DNA of 60,000 nt from Liolophura sinensis (Eukaryota > Mollusca > Polyplacophora > Chitonida > Chitonidae), in assembly GCF_032854445.1 (NCBI RefSeq), contig NC_088301.1, forward strand, positions 10,290,281 through 10,350,280. Direction: 5' to 3'. Positions 33,801 to 43,271 of the stretch are shown piece by piece. Below the pieces are notes generated by a model. It was not told where the DNA came from and ran no database searches. It saw nothing but the letters and a program-made list of their open reading frames with translations. Every line of letters begins with the position of its first letter. Position 1 is the stretch's first letter. The position numbers and the translations under genes are program-made.

Positions 33801-36800
33801 CCATGCTCTTCCACTTCCCCATTGGCACCCCGCCTTCCAGATGCTTGCTGCAAACTAATGCCATACACCGTGCTAGATTTTGTGTGACAGAAGCAATGTT
33901 CAACCTGAAGCACGTCAGAGATTTGGCTGTTTCAGAAAATTGGCTTGAAACGTCAAGCAGGTACAGAATCCGTAGCTGACTGGCTTCATTCCTGCGCCAA
34001 ATTTATGGTGGGTTTGGCTGACATGTTGGTTTGGTAGTTTTCAAATAGCCACAAACGAAGAGAAAACAATTATGAGCCTAATTCAAGTCAGATCTACAAA
34101 CCACAGAGTCTTTTTGTATTGGACTACATGTAAACTGTACCTAGCCCTGGATGACCATGTACACTTTTATAATTCGACTTGCGTTCGCATAGGCTGCAGC
34201 CCACAACAAAACAGATTCTAGGGGTAGTACAGAATTCAACCACACTTAGTTAATACTTTACTTATTGCACTGAACCATCTGTTGTTTGAGGGATCGAGCA
34301 GGTTAAATGGCATGTTTAAAGCATCGCGGGAGAGCATCAGGGGTGGTCAGGGGATTATACTGACAGTTCATGAATGCAACAAACAAGCTCACGCTTCACT
34401 GATCAGTTAGTCTATGCTCCTACCACCAACAGGTCATGTTTTCCTCAGTTTTAACCATAATAATTTCAGTACATGCACTTCACAACAGGTTCAATGTCTT
34501 ATTATCGCTATTTTGTGATAAATGGGAATTTGGGAGAAAACTCTGTGGAGACTGAGCATGACTACTTAGTGCCTTTACACATGTGGATGTCATGTCAAAT
34601 ATCCATTTTAAAACTGCAGGGTTCTCCGTAAACAAAGCTGTAGTAGGCTTAAGTACATCAAGAATCCATACTTGCAAACTAGGCATACCTGCAGACAAGA
34701 TGAAGAATCCATACTAGCAAACTAGGCATACCTGCAGACAAGATGAAGAATCCATACTTGCAAACTAGGCATACCTGCAGACAAGATGAAGAATCCATAC
34801 TTGCAAAACTAGGCATACCTGCAGACAAGATGAAGAATCCATACTTGCAAACTAGGCATACCTGCAGACAAGATGAAGAATCCATACTTGCAAACTAGGC
34901 ATACCTGCAGACAAGATGAAGAATCCATACTTGCAAACTAGGCATACCTGCAGACAAGATGAAGAATCCATACTTGCAAACTAGGCATACCTGCAGACAA
35001 GATGAAGAATCCATACTTGCAAACTAGGCATACCTGCAGACAAGATGAAGAATCCATACTTGCAAACTAGGCATACCGGCAGACAAGATGAAGATGTCAA
35101 ATTGCGATCAAAGCGACACCTACACATGTGCGTTTGCGCTGCTGCAGGTACATATTTCGTGTTCATTCTAGATATTATATATTAAATATTCCATATTTCG
35201 TAAACGTGAATACTTGATATACTTAATATTTAATCGAGTCCCCTCAGATGAAATTTTAGTCACACATATTAGTTTTATCTACACGTAGACACCAGCCACT
35301 TACAATCACAGCACTCAAAATTTCCACGTGTCTACCCATTGATTAAGAGATTTTTGCTGGCGAAAGGCAAAACAATAATCTTATCAGCCGCTGGCGACAT
35401 GTAAATCATGTCTTTCAAAACTGCATATATGAAATCATAAAACATTTTGTTAATAAAGCCAGTGACGGTTTTGTGCGAACTCCTACATGTAATGTGTTAA
35501 CAACTCATACAAATCCTGTCTCTCGATATACCGGCCTCGCACACAGTACTACCAAAAAGGGTTAAAAGTAAATCGTGGTAGATTTGAGAAACCTTGCGTG
35601 GAGTATGTTTCCCGTGTTGGAGGTTCCGAAGTAAAAATGCAGGAAAAGAAACTCTTCAGCAATAGAAGTGAGAGAGTGCTTGGGGTTTAACGTCGTACTC
35701 AACAATTTTTCAGTTTTATGACGACGAACTTCTTCAGCAATAGGACTGTAAAGAAACAAAATGTGTGTGTAGACTGACATACTCAATTGGAATTACATGT
35801 ATGCGGGAAATTGATGACAAATTTTTCTCCGTGAAATTCATTTTTAGCTAAAATACATTTGAACACATATTCATTGTATAATGAGGGCTCTCAGCAGACA
35901 ACCGTTCACCAGATAACAATGTGAAGTGACTTTCATGTAGCCCTAACCTGAACAAGCAGTTTGACTGCAATCTACGTTGTGCATGTACATTCCTTGTTAA
36001 GCATGGTCATGCTTGCAGACAATGTTTGGAATTTAAAGGTTTGTAATAGACATCGTCTGTCTTAATAATTTCTTTTATTTCATTCATGAGTATATTTAGA
36101 GATGTACATGTAGGCCTACATGTAGACCTTTTCGGGAGACCTGCTCACTTCATTGCTAGTGACTTGACCCCATGTGGTGAGGATTAACACCCAGGGCTGC
36201 CAGGTGTCATGCAGGGAATGGGTGGGGGCTAATCACTCTTTTCTGTCATCTTGCTGCCAACTCAGATCATGTGAAAGTGAACAACAGTAACTCACAAGCG
36301 AAACTTTGAGCCATTTACCATATTATCCAATTTACCTGAAAATGCAGCCTTGAAACTATTCCAACATATCTGACACGATTATCACCTGAAGTAACTTTAT
36401 TTTACTGCCTTATAAAATCAAACGTTCAGCCACTGTTTTCATTTTCATTAACTGTGGCCTGATGGAAATCACTCTGCACTGTTTTCAGATGAGTTCACAT
36501 CATCGGTAAATTTTCAGTAAGCCTTTCTTTCAGACTTCTTACTGATGTTACGTTCTTTAAAAGCATCCATAAATGTATCAGAAGAATATCATGTAAATTA
36601 GTGAAACGAACATTTGGTCTGATATATGGACTATTTGCATAGGTGGACTAAGAAAAAATCTAATAACTAATAAGTTTCATCTAAGACATCTCCTAAGGAT
36701 ACAGTGCATCATTTATCACTAAGAATATAGAAATCTAACCTTTAGCAAATGAGTATGAAATAGTTTTGTGGTTCAGGATTCATTGAAATTTCAAGCTGAA

Positions 36801-38026
36801 TGTTGTCTGCAAACAGATGATGCTAAAATTAGAACTACCTTCATACTCGGAAATTTTAACATATGAGAATGAGTTAATGTGACACACTTTAGTATTTTTT
36901 GTTCTTCTGTTTGTTTATGTATTTATTTGATTAGTGTTTTACGCCGTACTCAAGAATATTTCACTTACACGATGGCGTCCAGCATCATGGTGGAAGGAAA
37001 CCGGGCAGAGCCCGGAGGAAAACAACGACCCTCTGCAGGTTGCTGGCAGACCTTCCCACTTATGACTGGAGAGGAAGCCAGCATGAGCTGGACTTGAACT
37101 CACAGCGACTGCATTGGTCAGAGGCTTTTGGGTCATTACGCTGCGCTAGCGCGCTTACCAACTAGGCTGTTCTTTTGTGGCCAGTCAAGTATTAGTCTGT
37201 CTGTCAGTCACTGTCCCAAGTTTTTTTATCACCTTTTTCCGTTTAACGACTATTTATGTTCGTTTTTAGGATGGGTTATAATTTCGAACATACCCAACAT
37301 TGTCTACAACAAGTGGTGCATTTAATGGCAGATATCCGGCAAAATTTCTTATCTATCCTGGCTTTTAAAAATCTCATAACTCATGCTGAGTGGGTGGCTG
37401 TGTGGCGGCTGACGGTTTTATATCTACATTGTAGGTAATTGCAGTCAAATGATACTTTTTCATCCCAGTGTTGATATATTTCATGTTCGTAGTGGGTAAG
37501 GCAACTCGTGGTGTAGGTAAATGTGGTCTGGTTTCTTTTACTTCTCTCTCAGATCCTCTCAAAATGGGAAGGCTGAAAAAGCTATGGCCATAAGCAGCAA
37601 AAATACACGTTGTATTTCGACAGCCTGAGAGGGGACAAATGTTTGACAAAAAATCCATGTAAATAATACTGTCTCTTTTTAATAGTTGGTTGATTTGCCA
37701 TTATTTATATCCTGCATCAGCTTAAATTATTTCCATGCTTGGCACGGTATTCAGTTCAATTGATGGAATAGCCAATTCTGCCAGATCCGGCTTTGGCATG
37801 GTTTTGATTACACACTATTGCAACAGTAGCAACAACAACAACAGTCAACAAATATTGCTAGTCCACGCTTACTGAGACCACTGAAATCAAGACAACTGTG
37901 GACTTCACTAATCATGTTAACTAATTTTACCCCTTCTTTAGAAGAGTCTTCCTTGACTCCAAAGTTGCCTGTAACACCGAGAAGATTGGACAGCATCTCT
38001 AACTGCCAGACTCTCGTGTCTGCCAT
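24792..38026 (-). CDS. EEF1E1: EEF1E1 / AIMP3 (p18), five recognised exons
   Basis: Gene span on the minus strand. Exons: 38026-37873, 34688-34579, 30520-30425, 25733-25674 and 24878-24792. Junction phases agree: exon 1 ends in phase 1, exon 2 starts with two bases, the rest are phase 0. The product is the GST-fold scaffold protein of the multi-aminoacyl-tRNA synthetase complex, known also to act in DNA-damage signalling. The visible protein is about 168 residues against 174 in human. Diagnostic parts are LNGYLSDRVYLV, TLADLVLYYGLYD, YEKERFIHLSRWF and the C-terminal VFQRNLLY. About 12 residues expected between exons 2 and 3 are not found, so a small exon or unusual donor is missing. Introns hold a gypsy relic, SINEs and tandem arrays. 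The product is probably functional, as no stops occur in the exons. Confidence 0.88.
24993..25114 (+). mobile_element. SINE family A, 5'-truncated
   Basis: Starts at CTGCGGATGGTCATGGG and ends in CAAATAAATAAAT. It lies in the last EEF1E1 intron. Confidence 0.8.
25137..25250 (-). mobile_element. SINE family A fragment, diverged
   Basis: ACTCAACAATTTTCACTTCTACGA, GGCAGCCAGCTTCAT and GGTGGAGAAAAC follow the SINE A order in the minus orientation. Confidence 0.55.
25674..25733 (-). CDS. EEF1E1: EEF1E1 penultimate exon
   Basis: Exactly 20 codons, KGLTFYEKERFIHLSRWFNN. The acceptor is preceded by a ten-T tract (TTTTTTTTTTCAG|AAAGG) and followed by a consensus donor (AAT|GTAAGT). Phase is 0 on both sides. 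The EKE-x-x-x-x-x-SRWF pattern is the C-terminal GST-like helix of EEF1E1. Confidence 0.92.
25809..26099 (-). mobile_element. SINE family A, full length, exact 13-bp TSD
   Basis: CATTCTATTTGAT occurs exactly at 25809-25821 and 26087-26099. Between them is a complete element with tRNA head (GGCTCAGTTGGTTAGC), B box (GAGTTCAAGTCC) and tail. Low divergence makes it one of the youngest copies here. It sits in the EEF1E1 intron just upstream of the penultimate exon. Confidence 0.95.
26580..29423 (-). pseudogene. Decayed Ty3/gypsy pol (retrotransposon relic)
   Basis: Read on the minus strand, domains appear in gypsy order. First is a protease-like start (GADVTAIP, about 29420) with the catalytic segment altered, then a reverse transcriptase entry (IPKANGKIRICVDF near 28930). 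The RT C-terminal part (DNCQFIVREVEYLGHKISG, 28.6-28.3 kb), an RNase H end (KEMYVSDALSRL, 27.9-27.8 kb), a degenerate zinc region, the integrase core (FSRHGIAEELRSDNGPQY, 27.2 kb) and the integrase tail (SSAPHGTK region) follow. Frameshifts, stops and loss around the RT active-site box show it is dead. No LTR pair or gag was seen. It lies in the EEF1E1 intron between exons 3 and 4. Confidence 0.88.
29735..30390. repeat. Degenerate pyrimidine-rich tandem repeat
   Basis: Variants of CATTACTC, CTTATTTCTCCCCTTA and TTTCTATCATTACTCCTC alternate irregularly. A roughly 130-bp non-repeat segment near 30040-30160 interrupts the tract. It is intronic in EEF1E1. Confidence 0.8.
30425..30520 (-). CDS. 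EEF1E1: EEF1E1 GST-C core exon
   Basis: Acceptor CATGTTTCCCTCAG|GAG and donor ATG|GTGAGA, 32 codons in phase 0. It reads ELNGYLSDRVYLV, TSHM, then TLADLVLYYGLYDTM. The LN-x-YL-x-x-[KR]VYL and TLAD-x-x-LYYGL motifs are the signature of the EEF1E1/AIMP3 GST-C domain. A truncated copy of this exon with its upstream intron is at 33651-33800. Confidence 0.93.
30473..30622 (-). repeat. Duplicated block, copy 1 (contains part of the EEF1E1 core exon)
   Basis: About 150 bp, roughly 90 percent identical by eye to 33651-33800 in the same orientation. It covers the first 16 codons of the exon, its acceptor and about 100 bp of upstream intron, ending abruptly at CCTCACTG in both. Confidence 0.9.
30670..30810 (-). 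mobile_element. SINE family A fragment, diverged
   Basis: TCATTTATTTGATTG tail, GAGAATTTTCACTTATAAGA and GGTGGAGAAAAACCC in SINE A order. Confidence 0.6.
31050..32564. other. Intronic, no exon seen
   Basis: AT-rich EEF1E1 intron sequence. Frames at 31343-31579 and 31907-32155 lack splice context and family features. Confidence 0.4.
32565..32735 (-). mobile_element. SINE family A, head-truncated, 12-bp near-exact TSD
   Basis: ACAGAAGTTAAT at 32565-32576 and ACAGAAGTGAAT at 32724-32735 flank the copy with one mismatch. The element stops at CCCACGT, before the B box, much like the copy at 7171. Confidence 0.85.
33214..33251. repeat. Perfect 38-bp palindrome
   Basis: TTTAGCAGTCCAATTACAA is followed directly by its exact reverse complement with no spacer. 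It contains ATTGG/CCAAT on each arm. It lies inside the EEF1E1 intron between exons 2 and 3. Confidence 0.95.
33651..33800 (-). pseudogene. Truncated duplicate of the EEF1E1 core exon
   Basis: The copy keeps the acceptor CATGTTTCCCTCAG and the codons for ELNGYLSDRVYLVTSH (33696-33649), then diverges, adds seven residues and stops. It lies upstream of the intact exon in transcription order. If spliced in, it would end the protein before the second GST-C motif, so it is a decoy exon or harmless relic. Confidence 0.85.
34579..34688 (-). CDS. EEF1E1: EEF1E1 exon 2
   Basis: Acceptor CTTGTCTGCAG|GT at 34689. The two leading bases complete the split codon left by exon 1, then MPSLQVWILDVLKP and TALFTENPAVLKWIFDMTSTC follow. 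The spacing from the conserved GL at the exon junction to the helix Trp (31 residues) is within one of that in human EEF1E1, and the E-x-x-A-x-[LV]-x-x-W pattern is shared. The end is set at TGT|GTAAAG in phase 0, but this leaves about 12 residues missing before exon 3, so the 3' boundary is uncertain. The acceptor and first 27 exon bases are the seed of the adjacent 43-bp array. Confidence 0.65.
34662..35093. repeat. 43-bp tandem array built from the EEF1E1 exon-2 splice junction
   Basis: About ten units of 43 bp (GAATCCATACTTGCAAACTA, GGCATACCTGCAGACAAGAT, GAA). On the minus strand each unit holds a complete 3' splice site (TTCATCTTGTCTGCAG|GT) and the first 27 exon bases. Units are nearly identical apart from single-base variants. 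Upstream acceptors shift the frame because 43 is not a multiple of 3, and each then meets TAG in the next unit, so only the acceptor nearest the exon body gives a full protein. Confidence 0.93.
35653..35743 (-). mobile_element. SINE family B, minimal 3'-end copy with exact 13-bp TSD
   Basis: TCTTCAGCAATAG at 35653-35665 and 35731-35743 flank only about 65 bp of the tail (GAGTGCTTGGGGTTTAACGTCG through CAATTTTTCAG to GACGACG). An extreme 5' truncation with intact duplication shows the 3' end alone is enough for mobilisation. Confidence 0.92.
36901..37178 (-). mobile_element. SINE family A, near full length
   Basis: tRNA head, B box and tail are present. GTTCTTCTGT at 36901-36910 and GTTCTTTTGT at 37169-37178 form a probable 10-bp TSD with one mismatch. 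It is intronic in EEF1E1. Confidence 0.88.
37873..38026 (-). CDS. EEF1E1: EEF1E1 first coding exon
   Basis: An ATG at 38026 in a good context (GTCAACATGG) opens 51 codons starting MADTRVWQLEMLSNLLGV and ending SCLDFSGL, then a strong donor CTCA|GTAAGC in phase 1. The weakly conserved N-terminal thioredoxin-like half of EEF1E1 has the same layout: a short helix with LL-x-GL-like residues, a variable strand, then the conserved GL(S/T) at which this exon ends. Joined to exon 2 the frame continues. Assignment rests on order, phase and spacing more than on residue identity. Confidence 0.68.
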
Positions 38027-38093
38027 GTTGACTTAGCGGCTTTGCTGTAATATACAACAGTACTCGTCAGCCTACATCCACGAGGGGAACGGA

Positions 38094-38267
38094 AGTACAT
38101 CCACCAGGAGAACGGACATCCATCAGGAGGACGGTGTAGTGCGCATGACCAAACATATGGCGCGAAATGTAAAGTAGTGGAGTACATCCACCAGGAGAAC
38201 GGACATCCATCAGGAGGACGGTGTAGTGCGCATGACCAAACATATGGCGCGAAATGTAAAGTAGTGG
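38094..38267 (-). promoter_or_regulatory. EEF1E1 promoter region with exact 87-bp tandem duplication
   Basis: Two copies that appear identical, 38094-38180 and 38181-38267, begin 68 bp upstream of the EEF1E1 start codon. On the minus strand each holds TTTCGCGCC (E2F-like; at 38159-38167 and 38246-38254) and, in GTGCGCATGAC on the plus strand, an NRF1-like half-site. Both are typical of TATA-less housekeeping promoters. Each unit also carries CATCCATCAGGAGGACGGTG, nearly the core of the 53-bp minisatellite that starts about 370 bp further out. Function is inferred from position and motifs. Confidence 0.6.
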
Positions 38268-38640
38268 GATATAGTTACACATTTGTGTTCACTAAAAAGA
38301 CATACAGATTATATCACTGTATATCTCATACTATTAACTTAAATTTTATTTACTACAGGGCTTCTCACAAATAATCGAACTATAGACAACAGATGATGAA
38401 TAAGACAAGGTATCTTGTAAATTATCAGTATAAATTATCGAACTATCGAAGACAGATGATGAATAAGACAAGGTATTCTATATCATAAGGACCCAACAGC
38501 CCACGGCCTCTCCAGACCCGTTGTCCCGACATGGGGTTCATAGGCCTGTAGGACTATACAATATGCAGGTACTTGGCAAGACAGTGGTTTTCCCCCGGCA
38601 TCTATATAAAATGTGCCTAATTTACTTTCATATAGATATA

Positions 38641-41600
38641 AAGTACAACATCCATAAGGAGGGCGGTGGCTAATTTAACTTCATACTGTTATAAGGTACA
38701 ACATCCACGAGGGGGACGGTGGCTGATTTACCTTTGTGCAGGTGTGATGCACAACATCCACGAGGAGGACGGTGGCTAATTTACCTTCATACTGTTATAA
38801 GGTACAACATCCACGAGGGGGACGGTGACCAATTTACCTTTCTGCAGGTGTGATGCACAACATCCACGAGGAGGACGGTGGCTAATTTACCTTCCTGCAG
38901 GTATCATGTACAACATCCACGAGGAGGACGGTGACTAATTTACCTTTCTGCAGGTGTGATGCACAACATCCACGAGGAGGACGGTGGCTAATTTACCTTC
39001 ATACTGTTATAAAGTACAACATCCACGAGGGGGACGGTGACCAATTTACCTTTCTGCAGGTGTGATGCACAACATCCACGAGGAGGACGGTGGCTAATTT
39101 ACCTTCCTGCAGGTATCATGTACAACATCCACGAGGAGGACGGTGACTAATTTACCTTTCTGCAGGTGTAAAGTACAACATCCATGAGGAGGACGGTGGC
39201 TAATTTACCTTTCTGCAGTTGTAAAGTACAACATCCACGAGGAGGACGGTGGCTAATTTACCTTTCTGCAGGTGTGAAGTACAACATCCACGAGGAGGAC
39301 GGTGGCTAATTTACCTTTCTACAGGTGTGAAGTACAACATCCATGAGAAGGACGGTGGCTAATTTACCTTTCTGCAGGTGTAAAGTACAACATCCACGAG
39401 TAGGACGGTGACTAATTTACCTTTCTGCAGGTGTAAAGTACAACATTCATGAGGAGGACGGTGGCTAATTTACCTTTCCGCAGGTATAAAGTACAACATC
39501 CACGAGGAGGACGTTGGCTAGTTTACATTCCTAAAGGTATAAAGTACAACATCCACGAGGAGGACGGTGGCTAATTTACCTTTCTGCAGGTGTAAAGTAC
39601 AACATCCACGAGGAGGACGGTGACTTATTTACCTTTCTGCAGGTGTAGAGTACAACATCCATGAGGAGGACGGTGGCTAATTTACCTTCCTGCAGGTATA
39701 AAGTACAACATCCACGAGGAGGACGTTGGCTAGTTTACTTTCCTAAAGGTATAAAGTACAACATCCATGAGGAGGACGGTGGCTAATTTACCTTTCTGCA
39801 GGTGTAAAGTACAACATCCATGAGGAGGACGGTGACTAATTTACCATTCTGCAGGTGTAGAGTACAACATCCATGAGGAGGACGAAGGCTAATTTACCTT
39901 TCTGCAGGTGTAAAGTACAACATCCACGAGGAGGACGGTGACCAATTTACCCTCCTGCAGGTATAAAGTACAACGTCCACGAGGAGGACGGTGACTAATT
40001 TACCTTTCTGCAGGTGTAAAGTACAACATCCACGAGGAGGACGGTGACTAATTTACATTCCTATAGGTATAAAGTACAACATCCACGAGGCGGACGGTGA
40101 CTAATTTATGTTCCTTTAGGTATAAAGTACAATATCCATGAGGAGGACGGTGGCTAATTTAACATCCTGCCGGTATAAGGTACAACATTCATGAGGAGGA
40201 CGGTGGCTAATTTACCTTCCTATAGAAGTAAGTTACAACATCCACAAGGAGGACGGTTGCTAATTTAACTTCCTCCAGGTAAAAGGTACAACATCCACGA
40301 GGAGGACGTTGGCTACTTTACCTTCCTGCAGGTATAAAGTACAACATCCACAAGGAGGATGGTGGCTAATTTACCTTTCTGCAGGTGTAAAGTACAACAT
40401 CCACGAGGAGGAAGTTGCCCAGTTTACCTTCCTGGAGGTGTCAGGTACAACATCCTTGAGGCGGACAGTGGCTAATTTACCTGCCTATGGGTATAAAATA
40501 CAACATCCATGAGGAGGACGGTGACTAATTTATGTTCCTATAGGTATTAAGTACAACATCCACGAGGAGGACGGTGGCTAATTTACCTTCCTCCAGGTAT
40601 CAGGAACAACATCCACGAGGAGGACGGTGGATGCTTTACCTTCATATAGTTATAAAGTACAACATCCACTAGGAGGACGGTGGCTAATTTACCTGCCTAT
40701 AGGTATAAAGTACAACATCCACGAGGAGGACAGTGGCTAATTTACATCCCTATATGTATAAAGTACAACATCCACGAGGAGGACGGTAGCTAATTTACCT
40801 TCCTGCAGGTATAAAGTACAAAATCCACGAGGAGGACGCTGGCTAATTTACCTTTTTCCAGGTATCAGAAACAACATCCACGAGGAGGACGGTGGTTGCT
40901 TTACCTTCCTATAGGCATAAGGTACAACAACCACGAAGCGGACGGTGACTAATTTATGTTCCTGCAGGCATAATGTACAACATCCACGAGACTATAGCTA
41001 TAAAGTACAACATACACGAGGACAGTGGCTAATTTACTTTCCTCCAGGTATAAAATACAACATCCATAAGGAGGACGGTGGCTAATTTATGTTCCTATAG
41101 GTATAAAGTACAAAAGCCATGAGGAGGACGTAGGCTACTTTACCCTCCTCCAGGTAAAAGGTACAACATCCACGAGGAGGACGGTGGCTAATTTACCTTC
41201 CTCCAGGTATAAGGTAAAACATCCACGAGGAGGACGGTGGCTAATTTACCTTCCTACAGGTATCAGGAACATCATCTACGAGGACGACGGTGGCTAATTT
41301 ACCTTCTGCAGGTGTGAAGTACAACATCCATGGGGAGGACAGTAGCTAATTTACCTTTCTGCAGGTGTGAAGTACAACATCCATGAGGAGGACGGTGGCT
41401 AATTTACCTTTCTGCAGGTGTTGTGAAGTACGACATCCACGAGGAGGACAGTGGCTAATTTACCTTCCTGCAGGTGTAAACTACAACATCCACGAGGAGG
41501 ACGGTGGCTAATTTACCTTCCTGCAGGTATAAAGTACAACAACCACGAGGAGGACGGTGGCTAATTTACCTTCCTGCAGGTATAAAGTACAAAATCCACG

Positions 41601-42520
41601 AGGAGGACGCTTGCTAATTTACCTTTCTCCAGGTATCAGGAACAACATCCACGAGGAGGACGGTGGTTGCTTTACCTTTTTATAGGTATATAGTATAACA
41701 TCCACGAGGAGGACGGTAACTAATTTATGTTCCTATAGGCATAAGGTACAACAACCACGAAGCGGACGGTGACTAATTTATGTTCCTGCAGGTATAAAGT
41801 ACAACATCCACGAGGCTATAGCTATAAAGTACAACATACACGAGGAGGACAGTGGCTAATTTATCTTCCTATAGGTATAAGGTACAACATCCACGAGGAG
41901 GACGGTGGCTAATTTACATCCCTATAGGTTTAAAGTACAACATCCATGAGGAGGACGGTGGCTGATTTACCTCCCTGTAGGTATAAGGTACAACATCCAC
42001 GAGGAGGACGGTAGCTAACTTACCTTCCTATAGGTACTGTATAAGATACAACATCCACGAGGAGGACGGTGACTACTTTAAGTTCCTATAGGTATTAGGT
42101 ACAACATCCACGAGGCGGACGGTGACTAATTTATGTTCCTGCAGGTATAAAGTACAACATCCACGAGGAGGACGGTGGCTACTTTACCTTCCTAAAGCCA
42201 TAAAGCACAACATCCACGAGGAGGACGGTGACTAGTTTAAGTTCCTATAGGTATTAGGTACAACATCCACGAGGCGGACGGTGACTAATTTATGTTCCTG
42301 CAGGTATAAAGTACAACATCCACGAGGAGGACGGTGGCTAATTTACATCCTTATAGGTTTAAAGTACAAAATCCATGAGGAGGACGGTGGCTAATTTACA
42401 TTCCTGCAGGTATAAAGTATAACATCCATAAGGAGGACGGTGGTTAATTGACGTTCCTATAGGTATCAGGTACAAAATCCACGAGGAGGACGGTGACTAA
42501 TTCACCATCCTTTTTCTCCG
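38641..42520 (+). repeat. 53-bp minisatellite, array 1 (plus orientation)
   Basis: About 73 units with core ACATCCACGAGGAGGACGG, then TGGCTAATTTACCTTCCTG and CAGGTATAAAGTACA. Two main linker types (CTGCAGGTRTAAAG and CCTATAGGTATAAAG) and several truncated units occur. In this orientation each unit carries an acceptor-like pyrimidine-AG followed by a donor-like GTATAA. The same repeat in reverse complement forms the array at 52868-55075. Confidence 0.96.
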
Positions 42521-42523
42521 CAG

Positions 42524-42603
42524 ATGGGAAAAGCCCAACACGAACGAGGACAAACCGAGTTTGCCTTTCTCTACACGTACGTAGATGAGAAAGTTTTCAC
42601 ATA
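42524..42603 (+). other. Possible exon at the end of the 53-bp array
   Basis: The array ends at CTTTTTCTCCGCAG, a strong acceptor-like sequence. It is followed by about 80 bp open in more than one frame to stops near 42600, with AATAAA at 42671-42676. AACACGAACGAGGAC in it resembles the array core ACATCCACGAGGAGGAC. It might be the terminal exon of a plus-strand gene whose junction seeded the array, but no upstream exon was found. Confidence 0.22.
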
Positions 42604-42936
42604 GCCTTAGAATATAATCCTCGAATCATCCAATATGAGAAATCCAGTGACCACCAATTCAGGACAGTTGAATAAAAAAGTCAACAACCACATTCTAGTT
42701 TAAATATATGTATTTTAAGGAGCCCTGTCGCAGTGCCATAACCCACCGCCCATGGAGAGTTTGCCAACAGAAACTCTAATTCAACAAGTTCCTTTCCCTA
42801 AAAATGGTTACAGCATTGTATTCATCCGGTTTGCAAAAACCTTTACAGAAAAACTATTATAAACTGAAGAACACTTTACTGAGATGTACGGATAAAAGTT
42901 GTGTTTCATTACATATGCTGCAGTACCCTAGGCAAG

Positions 42937-42942
42937 TTTATT
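42937..42942 (-). terminator. Candidate polyadenylation signal AATAAA
   Basis: Minus-strand AATAAA about 330 bp downstream of the stop codon of the six-exon gene at 43272. Confidence 0.4.
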
Positions 42943-43271
42943 AATGTATTAACTCTCTTGTACATTCTAAGATTCTATGCATGTGTAAGTGAAGCAATGA
43001 ATGGTATGGAGGTGGAATGGAAAATACATTATAGGTGTAGGCTATATGTACAAGGCATATAGCCATGATACAATGATAACAATGATATAAAATACACATT
43101 GTCAACTCATCAGTCATCTATTATTTACACACACAGCATGCCATTTACGACTCGGTACTGCTGATTAACTTTTTTTAAGTGCCGTGTGTAACGATGGATG
43201 TTCAGTTTGACAGCATCTTCGTCTTGCTTCTGGTAAAGATATGTGCAGTTTGTTGGATACAAGCAGTGCGA

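Larger units (their letters stand above)
35094..37872. other. EEF1E1 intron 1, no confident exon
   Basis: Holds two SINE copies (35653-35743 and 36901-37178). A candidate exon at 37624-37428 has good splice sites but no family match and is treated as rejected. Confidence 0.5.

Noticed and set aside
37428-37624. Possible exon with excellent acceptor and a phase that fits EEF1E1 exon 1 (CRNTTCIFAAYGHSFF)
   Set aside because: The protein does not resemble EEF1E1, the 34688 exon fits spacing better in the same phase, and the donor is weak. It could be an alternative exon but there is no support.
34662-42520. CRISPR-like regular repeats
   Set aside because: Units are contiguous tandem repeats without unique spacers, in an intron-rich animal genome.
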